Shown piece by piece: positions 1 through 8,351 of a stretch of 64,000 nt of DNA. The notes beneath the pieces were generated by a model. It worked only from the letters and a program-made list of their open reading frames with translations, searched no databases and had not been told where the DNA came from. Origin of the DNA: Mesoflavibacter sp. (GTDB taxonomy: Bacteria > Pseudomonadota > Alphaproteobacteria > UBA8366 > Aestuariispiraceae); contig CP051228.1 of the NCBI GenBank assembly GCA_017792345.1, forward strand, positions 4,246,148-4,310,147, given 5' to 3'. Both the position numbers and the translations under genes were made by a program. Position 1 is the stretch's first letter; every line of letters begins with the position of its first letter.

Positions 1-680
1 CCATGAAGCAAAGGCTCGCCTCACCCAGCGATCTCGTATCGCTGCGCGGCTGCCGCGATCTGGTCGGAATCGCATCGGACGGGTCAACCGTCACCATCGG
101 GGCGATGACGACACATGGGGCCGTCGCGGCCTCCGCCGACGTCAAAGCGGCAATCCCTGCCCTCGCCGCGCTGGCCGGCGGGATCGGCGATCCGCAGGTG
201 CGCAACCGGGGAACGATCGGCGGATCACTGGCCAACAACGATCCGGCGGCGGATTACCCGGCGGCGGTTCTCGGTCTTGGGGCTACCGTCGTGACAACCA
301 AACGCGAGCTGGCGGCGGAGGACTTCTTCCAGGGTCTGTTTGAAACCGCCCTGGAAGAGGATGAAATCATTACCGCGATCCGCTTCCCGGTACCGAAGTC
401 GGCCGCCTATGTGAAGTTCGACAACCCGGCATCGCGCTATGCCCTGGTGGGCGTTTTCGTGGCACATACCAGTGGCGGCATCCGTGTTGCCGTCACCGGT
501 GCCGGTCAGGATGGCGTCTTCCGGGCGGATGGGATCGAGGCCCAGATTTCGGCCGGACAGACCCCGGACAGTAGCTCGATTGACGAAGGCGGTCTGAACA
601 CCGACATCCACGCGTCCGCCGCCTACCGGAAACACCTGATCGGCGTCATGGCCAAACGCGCCGCGGCCGCCGCTTCCTGA
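1..680 (+). CDS. coxM: CoxM-type FAD-binding subunit of a molybdenum hydroxylase (5' end outside window)
   Basis: This is the medium, FAD-binding subunit of a CO-dehydrogenase/xanthine-dehydrogenase-type enzyme, which passes electrons from the Mo and 2Fe-2S subunits to an acceptor. The reading frame is open to the left edge, so the gene starts upstream. The visible 225 residues carry the FAD signature [14 protein letters not shown] at about 61-74, then the CO_deh_flav C-terminal domain. The other FAD motif (AGGxS/T-L) normally lies just before the first visible residues and is missing only because of the window edge. A strong terminator follows, so it is the last gene of its operon. Accessory genes of the same system (coxD, coxE, XdhC-like) resume at 7.4 kb. 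The true substrate (CO, purine, aldehyde or other) cannot be told from this subunit. Confidence 0.85.
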   Translation, partial: MKQRLASPSDLVSLRGCRDLVGIASDGSTVTIGAMTTHGAVAASADVKAAIPALAALAGGIGDPQVRNRGTIGGSLANNDPAADYPAAVLGLGATVVTTKRELAAEDFFQGLFETALEEDEIITAIRFPVPKSAAYVKFDNPASRYALVGVFVAHTSGGIRVAVTGAGQDGVFRADGIEAQISAGQTPDSSSIDEGGLNTDIHASAAYRKHLIGVMAKRAAAAAS

Positions 681-708
681 CGCCGGTTCTCCCGGTCATC
701 GTTTTAGA

Positions 709-744
709 GGGACCCGCCCATCGTGGCGGGTCCCTTTTCTTTTC
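709..744 (+). terminator. Rho-independent terminator after coxM
   Basis: Perfect 10-bp stem (GGGACCCGCC / GGCGGGTCCC) with a 6-nt loop, followed by TTTTCTTTTC. It lies 28 bp after the coxM stop. Confidence 0.9.
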
Positions 745-796
745 GCGCGCGTCTGGGCAAACTAATGCCGCTACGGAGGAATTGGGATTTGCGGCC

Positions 797-1636
797 ATGG
801 CCCTGCGGTTTCTGACGATCCTCGCGGTCCTCGCGATACTGACGCCTCCGGCGAGCGCTCAGGATTTCCAGGAAATGGAAACCGTTTGCACCGACGGCAC
901 CCGCGACGCCGAGACGCGATCACGGGCCTGCACAACCCTGATCGACGGCGCCGCGTTCACAGATCTGTCGGACTATGCCCGCACCCATCTCAATCGCGCG
1001 GAGGCGCGACAGTCCGTGGGTGACCTGCAAGGCGCTCTGGCCGATTTGGACACCACACTGGATTACGACCCTTACAGTTTTCAGGCCTATATGGTCCGGG
1101 GCGATGTGCTGCTGCGGTTGGAGGAACCCTATCGCGCGATCGCGGATTTCAGCGTCGCGGCGGGCCTGAACCCGCTTTCCGCGATTCCCTATGCCCGGCG
1201 CGGACTGGCGCTTTACGCCCATCGGGAATACGCGTCCGCGATCCAGGACCTGGAGACCGCCCTTAGTTACGATGCAGACCATTCCGAGGCGCGTCGGACG
1301 CTGGCCTGGATTCTGGCAACAGCCCCGGATGCGAGCCTTCGCGACGGTGCCCGCGCGGCGGACCTGCTGGGCGATATCGACCGGAACGACCCCCAGACCA
1401 TCCTGGTCGAGGCAGCGGTCCTGGCCGAGTCCGGCGACATTGCGGGTGCTCTGGCGCGCTATAGGGATATTGCCGAAGGCAACGACGCGGCGACCAAGCG
1501 CTTTCAGACCTATCTTCAATCATCCGGATATTTCGACGGATCGATCGACGGCAAGTTCGACCCGACACTGGAAGCGGCGCTGACCCGGTGCCTGGAGGAA
1601 GGTTGCCGGATCGGCGCACCACGCGCTTCGCCATGA
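797..1636 (+). CDS. Exported TPR-repeat protein
   Basis: Protein of about 279 residues with an N-terminal Sec signal peptide (MALRFLTILAVLAI..., likely cleavage after ASA) and at least three TPR repeats in the first half, including the pairs ADLDTTLDYDPYSFQAY and AIADFSVAAGLNPLSAIPY. Its C-terminal part ends in a short segment resembling a peptidoglycan-binding fold (YLQSSGYFDGSIDGKFDPTLEAAL), though this is weak. Start choice: a GGAGGA box at 775-780 is too close to the in-frame TTG at 782 and rather far (16 nt) from ATG 797. ATG 797 gives the cleaner signal peptide. The stop overlaps the ydbH start as ATGA, so the two are translationally coupled, and a role in the cell envelope together with YdbH is inferred. 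Confidence 0.75.
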   Translation: MALRFLTILAVLAILTPPASAQDFQEMETVCTDGTRDAETRSRACTTLIDGAAFTDLSDYARTHLNRAEARQSVGDLQGALADLDTTLDYDPYSFQAYMVRGDVLLRLEEPYRAIADFSVAAGLNPLSAIPYARRGLALYAHREYASAIQDLETALSYDADHSEARRTLAWILATAPDASLRDGARAADLLGDIDRNDPQTILVEAAVLAESGDIAGALARYRDIAEGNDAATKRFQTYLQSSGYFDGSIDGKFDPTLEAALTRCLEEGCRIGAPRASP

Positions 1637-4545
1637 CGGAGCCTGAGCCGAGTACCCTCAACGCCGAAGACCGCCCGCCGCAGGACTCCGCTCGTTCCGA
1701 ACGACTGTACACGGCCCTGATAGCCAAATGGCTGCTATTTGCGATTCTGGGAATTCTGATCGTTCTCGGGTCGGCATGGCCGTTCCGGGTCGATCTCCTG
1801 AACCGTTTCGGGCCGGAGACGGTCCGGTACCTCACCGACATTCCGGTCTCTTTCACGGTCACACGAGCGGATTTCGACCGAATTGAAGTGAACGATATCG
1901 CCATTGCCGGCGGCCCGGCGGCCCGAACGGTTTCGGCGGCCTTGGCGATGAATGCGTCGTCGACGCCAACCCTGCAACGCGTTCAAGTCGATGGATTGCG
2001 TCTGAAAGTCTCCGCCGGGGAACAAGGGTTGGCCATAGACGGTTTTGCCTTACCCGCAGCGGATGACCCGGGCGGCGACATTTCGGTGCCCATGCATGAA
2101 CTGGTCCTAACGGATCTGCAGGTGGAGGTCGAAAGTCCGCTGGGAACAAGCCGGGTCGTTGGAGACGTCGATCTTACCTTCCCCGCGGCGCCGGGCCTCT
2201 TTCCAGTCACGGGGCGCGTACGGCTGGAAGACAAGGTTTCCCAAAGCGCCCTCCTGGCCGAGTTCCGATCCAGCGCGGATAGCGTCACTGCCAGCGGGAC
2301 CGCGGACCTGTCGTTGGGCCATTGGCTTCCTTTGGCGCCGCAAATCATCGCCGCGCAAGGTCGGGCGACGGCACGTTTCGATCTGGCAATGCTGGGACAG
2401 GCAGCCAATCCCACCCCTGACCTTCTTAGCGGCGGACTGGAATTGGCCTGGACAGGCGCGCGCGTATCGCCAAAGGACTATCCGGACCTTGTTCTGGCCG
2501 ACGGCATAGTCGAAATGCGGACCGATGGCGAAGCTCTGGCGATCCGAATGCCGCAATCGATCGAAATCGGCGCCGCGCGGGTTCCGGACGACCTTCTGGC
2601 CCTGATCCCCGACAATCTGCTCCCATATCTGACCGGTGCGCCGCAAATGGTCCTGGATGGAAATTCAGACGCTGCCGCCGTTATCTTGCGCCCGGAACCC
2701 GGCGGCGGTGCCCGGCTGGACTTCGACATGACGACGGCATTGACCTTGGGCCCGATCGCCGCGGAGATCGAACCGGTCTCTCTGACACTGGACCGGACCT
2801 GGGCGCCGACATTCGTGTTTCTGCGGCGAACCGAGTTGTCCGTGCTGCGCGGCGTCGACCTGCCGCGGGATCTGGCGGCGCATCTGGAACTGGGCGCGGC
2901 GGAACTGGATGTCGCTACCCTTCTGACCGGCGAAATCCCCCGGATGGAGATACCGTACCGCCTGGAGGGAACCTTAACCGGTACAATCTTGGATCCGCTC
3001 TGGGTGCGTCAAGCGACCTTTCGGGGAGAAGGCCTTGCCAGCATCTCTCAAGGCATGGCCGGCATAGCAGTGACCGTTGAACCGGGCGGCCAGATCAGGG
3101 CGGATGGCCTCACCGGAACGGGCGATTTGCGACTGTCTCCCAATCTACGGCTTGATGTCGCCGGACGCGACCCGTTGCGAATTTCCGCCGATTTCGACGA
3201 TCCGGAGGGGTCGCTCGCCGTCGCGGGCACTTTTCGGATCGGCGAAATGAGCGTCGCCTTACCGTCGGACGACGGTTCGACGCCGTCCCTCGTCTTCGGC
3301 CGCCAACCTGCCTCGGTGACTTACACATCCGGCGCCTTGGGGCTCGCCCTGGGACCGGTGGATATCCAGTCACCGGATCTCGACTTGGCCGTGAACCGGA
3401 CAGTGATACGGGCCCAATGGCGTGGCGATACGGGATCGCTTTCGGTGCAAAGCGCAGAACTGATCAGTCGGGGCAGGCCCTTCGCAACGGGTGCCGCCTC
3501 CGCGTCCTTCAGCGTCTCAATCGGCAAGGATGGGACGATTGCGGCGGATGGTCCGATATCAATCGCGGGCGGCGCCATTTCCGCGCAGGCCGAATTGGTC
3601 CATTCGGCTCAGCCAGGCGGGTCGACGGCTCTAAAGGTTATGACGGAACCAGTTCGGTTCGGTCCTGACGGCACGCGTTTGAGCGAATTGTTACCGGCAT
3701 TCATGGCGATCCGGTTGCCGGTTATTCCCGACTTGGACGGCACGGTTTCCGCGTCTCTCGATGCGGCAATTCAGGAAGGAGCCATCTCCGGTGAACTGGC
3801 TGTAAACCTGACCAACCTAGCCGTTGAAACGCCGGACGGCGATATCCGTGGCCTTAATGGACCGATCCTATTCGATCTCGGGCGATTTCCGGCGACCAAA
3901 GGTATGACGCAGTTTTCCGCGACGGCGCGTATGCCGGGCCTGGGTTCCGTTCCGGTCACCGCCAGTTTCACGATAACACCCGATGCCGCGATCGCCATTC
4001 ACAATGCCGAGTTATCGGTTTTCGGCGGATCAATCGCATTGATCGACGCCGTCGCGGATCCGTCCGCCACAAGCCTGAATGGGACGATCCGGATGCGGCG
4101 CATTTCCCTGCGCGACGCAATCGATCTGATCGACATAGAAGGCGTCGAAGCCACGGGCCAAGTGTCCGGTCTGCTGCCAATCCGCGTAACGTCCGGCGAC
4201 GCCATTATTCAGGGCGGCAGTGTCGGCGCGGAGGGCGGCGGGGTGCTGAAGATCGACAACCCGTCCGTCAATCAGGCCCTGGCCAGCGACGAAGAGACCG
4301 TCCAGATGATGACCGATGTTTTGAAGGATTTTCATTATGACAGTCTCAACGCGGAGGTCGACCTGCCCCCCGGCCGGGACGGCAAGATTCTGCTTAGTCT
4401 TGGCGGTCGGAATCCGGCGGTCCTGGACGGTCATCCTTTCCGTCTGAACATTGCACTGGAGAGCGACTTTCGGAAACTTTTCAGTATCTTGCGTGATGTG
4501 TTGGACCTGTCGTCCACGATTCTCGGGCGACGGGGGAATGGGTAA
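1633..4545 (+). CDS. ydbH: YdbH-family AsmA-like intermembrane protein
   Basis: Protein of 970 residues with one N-terminal membrane helix (about residues 31-50, AKWLLFAILGILIVLGSAWP). A long, beta-rich, Asp/Gly-rich body follows, typical of AsmA-like bridge proteins, with the YdbH C-terminal domain (GGSVGAEGGGVLKIDNPSV... and SLNAEVDLPPGRDGKILL). In E. coli, YdbH is one of the redundant TamB/YhdP/YdbH bridges that carry phospholipids from inner to outer membrane. The family assignment is strengthened by ynbE- and ydbL-like genes directly downstream, the same gene order as in E. coli. ATG 1633 overlaps the upstream stop by ATGA. An earlier in-frame start at 1588 lies inside the TPR gene and is unlikely. 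Confidence 0.85.
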   Translation: MTEPEPSTLNAEDRPPQDSARSERLYTALIAKWLLFAILGILIVLGSAWPFRVDLLNRFGPETVRYLTDIPVSFTVTRADFDRIEVNDIAIAGGPAARTVSAALAMNASSTPTLQRVQVDGLRLKVSAGEQGLAIDGFALPAADDPGGDISVPMHELVLTDLQVEVESPLGTSRVVGDVDLTFPAAPGLFPVTGRVRLEDKVSQSALLAEFRSSADSVTASGTADLSLGHWLPLAPQIIAAQGRATARFDLAMLGQAANPTPDLLSGGLELAWTGARVSPKDYPDLVLADGIVEMRTDGEALAIRMPQSIEIGAARVPDDLLALIPDNLLPYLTGAPQMVLDGNSDAAAVILRPEPGGGARLDFDMTTALTLGPIAAEIEPVSLTLDRTWAPTFVFLRRTELSVLRGVDLPRDLAAHLELGAAELDVATLLTGEIPRMEIPYRLEGTLTGTILDPLWVRQATFRGEGLASISQGMAGIAVTVEPGGQIRADGLTGTGDLRLSPNLRLDVAGRDPLRISADFDDPEGSLAVAGTFRIGEMSVALPSDDGSTPSLVFGRQPASVTYTSGALGLALGPVDIQSPDLDLAVNRTVIRAQWRGDTGSLSVQSAELISRGRPFATGAASASFSVSIGKDGTIAADGPISIAGGAISAQAELVHSAQPGGSTALKVMTEPVRFGPDGTRLSELLPAFMAIRLPVIPDLDGTVSASLDAAIQEGAISGELAVNLTNLAVETPDGDIRGLNGPILFDLGRFPATKGMTQFSATARMPGLGSVPVTASFTITPDAAIAIHNAELSVFGGSIALIDAVADPSATSLNGTIRMRRISLRDAIDLIDIEGVEATGQVSGLLPIRVTSGDAIIQGGSVGAEGGGVLKIDNPSVNQALASDEETVQMMTDVLKDFHYDSLNAEVDLPPGRDGKILLSLGGRNPAVLDGHPFRLNIALESDFRKLFSILRDVLDLSSTILGRRGNG

Positions 4546-4648
4546 CGAATCTTCAATATTGCTTTCGGAACCTGATTTTCCCGCCTAGTCTTTCAATAGT
4601 CAGGCGGACACACCCCGCCTCACCCGCGACAGAAAGGTGCCGACCTCC

Positions 4649-4852
4649 GTGTGTGGACTTGATCGAAAATCGTTTTGGCGCATCGCCGTTCTGTTCGGTG
4701 CGGTTGCGATTTCCGCCTGTACGCCCAAAGTCCAAGTGGAAGCACCGCGCGAGCCGATCACCATCAACTTGAATGTTAAATTGGACGCGGATGTCCGTCT
4801 GCGGCTAATCGAAGAGGCAAATGATGACGTCGATTCGAACCCGATTTTCTAA
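4649..4852 (+). CDS. ynbE: YnbE-like small outer-membrane lipoprotein
   Basis: Small lipoprotein of about 67 residues. A short basic n-region and hydrophobic stretch lead to a lipobox (AISAC). The mature part has the YnbE signature PREPITINLNVKLDADVRLRL. In E. coli, YnbE is the outer-membrane partner that adds beta strands to the C-terminus of YdbH. Start choice: GTG 4649 has AGAAAGG upstream at about 11 nt, while GTG 4637 overlaps that box. The gene sits between ydbH and ydbL and overlaps the ydbL start region. Confidence 0.8.
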   Translation: MCGLDRKSFWRIAVLFGAVAISACTPKVQVEAPREPITINLNVKLDADVRLRLIEEANDDVDSNPIF

Positions 4853-5216
4853 GCACCAATCGGCTGTGGATATGCCCGACCGTCGGCGGCTGCTCCTGGC
4901 GGCGGCGGGCTTGACGGCGGGTGCCTTGCTGCTGCCGTCGCGGGTCTGGGCCGCCGACCCCCTGGACGCGCCGCGTTCTATCGGGACGGTCGGGGAACGA
5001 CATGACGGCTATGCCGTCGCCCGCGATGGTGCGACATCGGACACGCAACAGTTGGTGAACAATATCAATCAGAAGCGTCAGGCCTTTTACCAATCAAAGG
5101 CCGATGAGCAGGGTGTATCAATATCGGCAGTTCAGGAAATCTATGCCAAGGCGATCTTCGACAAAGCGCCATCCGGCTGGTGGTTTCTGACCCCCGGTGG
5201 CTGGAAACAGAAGTAA
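4821..5216 (+). CDS. ydbL: YdbL-like (DUF1318) periplasmic protein
   Basis: DUF1318/YdbL family, up to 131 residues, exported. The signal region contains an arginine cluster (DRRRLLLAAAG) and a cleavage site after VWA, and could be Tat- or Sec-dependent. The conserved part runs through NNINQKRQAFYQSKADEQG and ends in GWWFLTPGGWKQK. In E. coli, YdbL modulates assembly of the YdbH-YnbE bridge, probably as a chaperone for YnbE. Start is uncertain: ATG 4821/4824 have an AAGAGG box and overlap ynbE, while ATG 4872 would give a shorter signal peptide with a poor ribosome-binding site. Confidence 0.8.
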   Translation: MMTSIRTRFSKHQSAVDMPDRRRLLLAAAGLTAGALLLPSRVWAADPLDAPRSIGTVGERHDGYAVARDGATSDTQQLVNNINQKRQAFYQSKADEQGVSISAVQEIYAKAIFDKAPSGWWFLTPGGWKQK

Positions 5217-5348
5217 CCTTACCAAACCCGGTTAAGCCCCGGCGCGAGATAGATAAAATCCCGACTAGCTTCGCTACACTTTCACCCAGCGATGGCATAC
5301 CCTTTGCCCTTGATCGGCTTGGTTAGGGGTACCTATCGGTTCATCTGA

Positions 5349-5363
5349 AACGGTTGGACCGTT
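5349..5363. promoter_or_regulatory. 15-bp perfect dyad before the cNMP/TPR gene
   Basis: AACGGT-TGG-ACCGTT lies 22 bp before the TTG start of the next gene. It could be an operator half-turn or a 5'-UTR hairpin. The motif GGTTAGGGG also occurs twice in the 70 bp before the start. Confidence 0.35.
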
Positions 5364-5384
5364 ACGGTTAGGGGAGCTTTCGCC

Positions 5385-7343
5385 TTGGAGGGTGAGCTTA
5401 GAAATCTCGGTGACGGGGAAATTGTCTTTCGTCAGGACGAACCGAGTGATTTTGCGTGCCTGATCGATTCCGGCGAGGTCGAGGTCTTCATGGAATCGGC
5501 CGAAGGCGAAATCGCCATCGCGCTGCTGGGGCCCGGTGAAATGCTGGGCGAAATGGGTGTCATCGACGGCCGTCCCCGATCCGCCTCCGCCCGCGCCAAA
5601 GGCCAGGTCAGTCTAAGAGAGTTTCAGGCCCAGACTTTTCTGGACCAGATCAGCGTCGATCCCAAATTCGCATCCGACATCATGACCGTCTTGGTCACAC
5701 GGCTGCGCAAGACCACAGCCATTGTCGAGGGTCTGCCGAAGACCAAACCGGTCACTCCGGCGGAATCCAGCGGGAGCACCATGCCGGAAGCCGGCACCGT
5801 GAATCAGCCGTCCGCCGGCTCTGCGCGTCCTGATGCCGAACCGGCGGCCAGTCGGACGGCCCCTGTGCCTGGTTCCGGTGGTCCGGCCGGGAAACCGGCA
5901 GAGAAATCCGCAAAGCCTGTGTCCGGTGCCCCGTCGCCGAAACCCCTAAAGAAACTGGAGGTTTCGACAGACGCCTCCATGGGCGGACCGCAGCGGGCCG
6001 ACAAACCCATCGGCATGGAGGAATCGGAAACGCCGGGCGTGTCCGGAAATCTGCCGCGCGTGCTGATCGGGCCGTTGCTGGGCGACCCGCAAGGTATCTG
6101 TTTTGAGGCATTGAAGACGTGGCTGGACCGGGCGGACAGTTTCGTTTCGATCACCTGGGCGGACGAAAGGATGGCGGAGCCGGGTCTATCCTGGGATTCA
6201 CGCATCTCTCAGGCGCGCCGGTCGATAGCGGAGGCTGGGGCAGCTCTGGCCCTGATTGGCGCGGTGCAAAGCCCGGAGAACCCGCGCCTGATCGAACTGG
6301 CGGTCGTCACGCCCTGGCCGGACGAGGAAGCCCGGGTCGGCGGCTTTTCCGTCCATGACCGGTTCTTCGTGCCGATAGACGCCAGCAACGAGACCCTGAC
6401 GTACTGTCACGCGTTAATCCGTGCTGCCATTCCAGGCCGCGCACAGGGACTGTTCGAGGCGTTGGAACGCGACCTGCCGCTCGACCTGCCTCGCGCCAGA
6501 ACCGCCGGTGTGCTGAATGAGCATCGGCTGTCCAATCAGGCAATTGGCCGGCAGTTGGTTTCCTTCGGCAACGCGATCGCCAGAGCCGCGCTGTTGGAAC
6601 AGGGAACAAACGCGTTGGACGATGCGGCGGAAGCGTATCGGGAAGCGATCAAATTCATGCCCCGCGAAGATGCGCTGGGCCGCGGTATGGCCTTTCTGCA
6701 TCTGGCGCTTGTCCTCAACGCAAAAGCCGAACGGGCTGAGAGCCTGCCGGACCGAATGCTGGCGCGGGATGCCGTCGCGCAGGCGGCAAAGCATTTCGAC
6801 GGGAAGAAGCACACATATCAGTACCTCACGGCCCACGCGCGCCACGGCGCGATCCTGTATCGCTGCGCCTTGGAAACCGCCGATCTGGATGCCTGCAAAC
6901 AGGGTGTCGAGGCGTTCAACCGGGCGCTCGCGGTTTGCGACAAGCGGGTCATGCAGGACCCCTGGGCGGACACAATGAACGGATTGGGCCAGATCCTGAT
7001 CCTGCTGGGCCGCCTGGCAAAGAATACCGAGTTTCTGACTTGGGCGTCGCAGGTCTGCCGCAACGCGATGGAAATCCGCAACCGGGAACACAATCCGCTG
7101 GGATGGGCCAGGACGCAGAACAACCGGGCGACGGCGCTCTATCTGCTGGGTCGTGCGGAAGGCCAGGCGGCACTTCTGAAAGAGTCGATAGAGGCCTTTA
7201 CCGCGGCGGCCGCGGTATTTCAGACCTATCGGGCAAAGACTTTGGCCGATACCGCCAAGCGCAACCGCAAACATGCCGAAGGCGCCTTGGATCGGGTCCA
7301 ATCCGGCAAGATGGCCAAGGACGCGGAATGGTGGGCCGGTTAA
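5385..7343 (+). CDS. Cyclic-nucleotide-binding domain protein with C-terminal TPR-like region
   Basis: Protein of 652 residues, start TTG 5385 preceded by GGGGAG with 8-nt spacing. Residues about 5-110 form a CRP/CAP-type cNMP-binding domain with a recognisable phosphate-binding cassette (GEMLGEMGVIDGRPRSASAR). A Pro/Ala/Ser/Lys-rich linker (about 120-220) follows, then a middle region of unknown fold (about 225-370). Last is an alpha-helical, Ala-rich part with TPR-like periodicity (about 390-635, e.g. ALDDAAEAYREAIKFMPRED). No DNA-binding, kinase or channel module is visible, so cyclic nucleotide or another ligand probably controls a protein-protein scaffold. It stands alone between ydbHL and coxD with gaps on both sides. 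The cognate cyclase is unknown. A class III cyclase is encoded at 35.6 kb. Confidence 0.7.
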   Translation: MEGELRNLGDGEIVFRQDEPSDFACLIDSGEVEVFMESAEGEIAIALLGPGEMLGEMGVIDGRPRSASARAKGQVSLREFQAQTFLDQISVDPKFASDIMTVLVTRLRKTTAIVEGLPKTKPVTPAESSGSTMPEAGTVNQPSAGSARPDAEPAASRTAPVPGSGGPAGKPAEKSAKPVSGAPSPKPLKKLEVSTDASMGGPQRADKPIGMEESETPGVSGNLPRVLIGPLLGDPQGICFEALKTWLDRADSFVSITWADERMAEPGLSWDSRISQARRSIAEAGAALALIGAVQSPENPRLIELAVVTPWPDEEARVGGFSVHDRFFVPIDASNETLTYCHALIRAAIPGRAQGLFEALERDLPLDLPRARTAGVLNEHRLSNQAIGRQLVSFGNAIARAALLEQGTNALDDAAEAYREAIKFMPREDALGRGMAFLHLALVLNAKAERAESLPDRMLARDAVAQAAKHFDGKKHTYQYLTAHARHGAILYRCALETADLDACKQGVEAFNRALAVCDKRVMQDPWADTMNGLGQILILLGRLAKNTEFLTWASQVCRNAMEIRNREHNPLGWARTQNNRATALYLLGRAEGQAALLKESIEAFTAAAAVFQTYRAKTLADTAKRNRKHAEGALDRVQSGKMAKDAEWWAG

Positions 7344-7424
7344 CTTGCCGCCCGCAAATCGGTTGAGGCCACCGGGGCTCGCGCTATATCGTGCGGTTAA
7401 ACCACACCGTATGAAAGAGGCCGC

Positions 7425-8351
7425 ATGACCTCCCTTCCCGACTCCGTCGACGACACACTTTCCTTGCTTGCAACCGGCAGCTATGTGGCCGACCGCTCGC
7501 TGGCTACCGCCCTGTTCCTGTCCTTGAAGCTGAACCGGCCGCTGTTTCTCGAAGGCGAGGCTGGGACCGGCAAGACCGAGATCGCGAAGGTTCTGTCCCG
7601 AACGCTCGACCGACCGCTGATCCGGCTGCAGTGCTATGAGGGTCTGGATGTTTCGTCGGCGGTCTATGAATGGAATTACGGCCGTCAGATGATGGAAATC
7701 CGGTTGTCCGAAGCCTCCGGAAACAGTGACCGCCAATCCATGGAAGACACGCTGTTTTCCGAAAAGTTCCTGATCAAACGCCCGATCCTGCAGGCCTTGG
7801 AAAGCGCACAATCCGGCAAGCCGCCGGTCCTGCTGATCGACGAATTGGACCGAACCGACGAACCGTTTGAAGCCTTCCTGCTGGAGGTACTGTCGGATTT
7901 CCAGGTCACGGTCCCCGAACTGGGCACGATCAAGGCGGAGGAACCGCCTCTGGTCGTGCTGACATCGAACCGGACGCGTGAAATCCACGACGCGATCAAG
8001 CGCCGCTGTTTCTATTACTGGGTCGACTATCCCGACGCGGCGCGGGAATTGGAAATTCTTGCGATCAAAGCGCCGCAGGCACCGACGGAACTGTCCCGTC
8101 AGATCGTCGCCTTCGTTCAGAAAATCCGGACCCTGGACCTTTTCAAACTGCCGGGCGTGGCGGAAACCATCGACTGGGCTCAGGCCCTGACACAGTTGGA
8201 CCGCCTGGCCCTGGACCCGGACACGATCAACGATACGTTGGGCGCGCTGCTGAAGTATCAGGACGACATCGCCAAGCTGCGCGGATCGGAAGCCGCCCGT
8301 ATCCTCGAAGAAGCCAAGGCTGAACTGGCCCGGGAAGGCGCTGCGGCGTGA
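7425..8351 (+). CDS. coxD: MoxR-family AAA+ ATPase, CoxD type
   Basis: Protein of 308 residues. Walker A is GEAGTGKT at 44-51 and Walker B is VLLIDELDRTDE at about 140, with sensor-1 VVLTSNRTRE. MoxR ATPases work with a VWA-domain partner. In carboxydotrophs, CoxD helps build the sulfurated copper-molybdenum centre of CO dehydrogenase. The next gene encodes exactly such a VWA partner (CoxE), and their ends overlap by 4 bp (8348-8351), indicating coupled translation. The same pair also occurs in operons of other molybdenum hydroxylases, so the assignment is to the maturation system rather than to CO oxidation as such. Confidence 0.88.
   Translation: MTSLPDSVDDTLSLLATGSYVADRSLATALFLSLKLNRPLFLEGEAGTGKTEIAKVLSRTLDRPLIRLQCYEGLDVSSAVYEWNYGRQMMEIRLSEASGNSDRQSMEDTLFSEKFLIKRPILQALESAQSGKPPVLLIDELDRTDEPFEAFLLEVLSDFQVTVPELGTIKAEEPPLVVLTSNRTREIHDAIKRRCFYYWVDYPDAARELEILAIKAPQAPTELSRQIVAFVQKIRTLDLFKLPGVAETIDWAQALTQLDRLALDPDTINDTLGALLKYQDDIAKLRGSEAARILEEAKAELAREGAAA

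Noticed and set aside
6414-7988. Long minus-strand frame (524 codons) spanning the cNMP and coxD genes
   Set aside because: Crosses two unrelated plus-strand genes. No motif.
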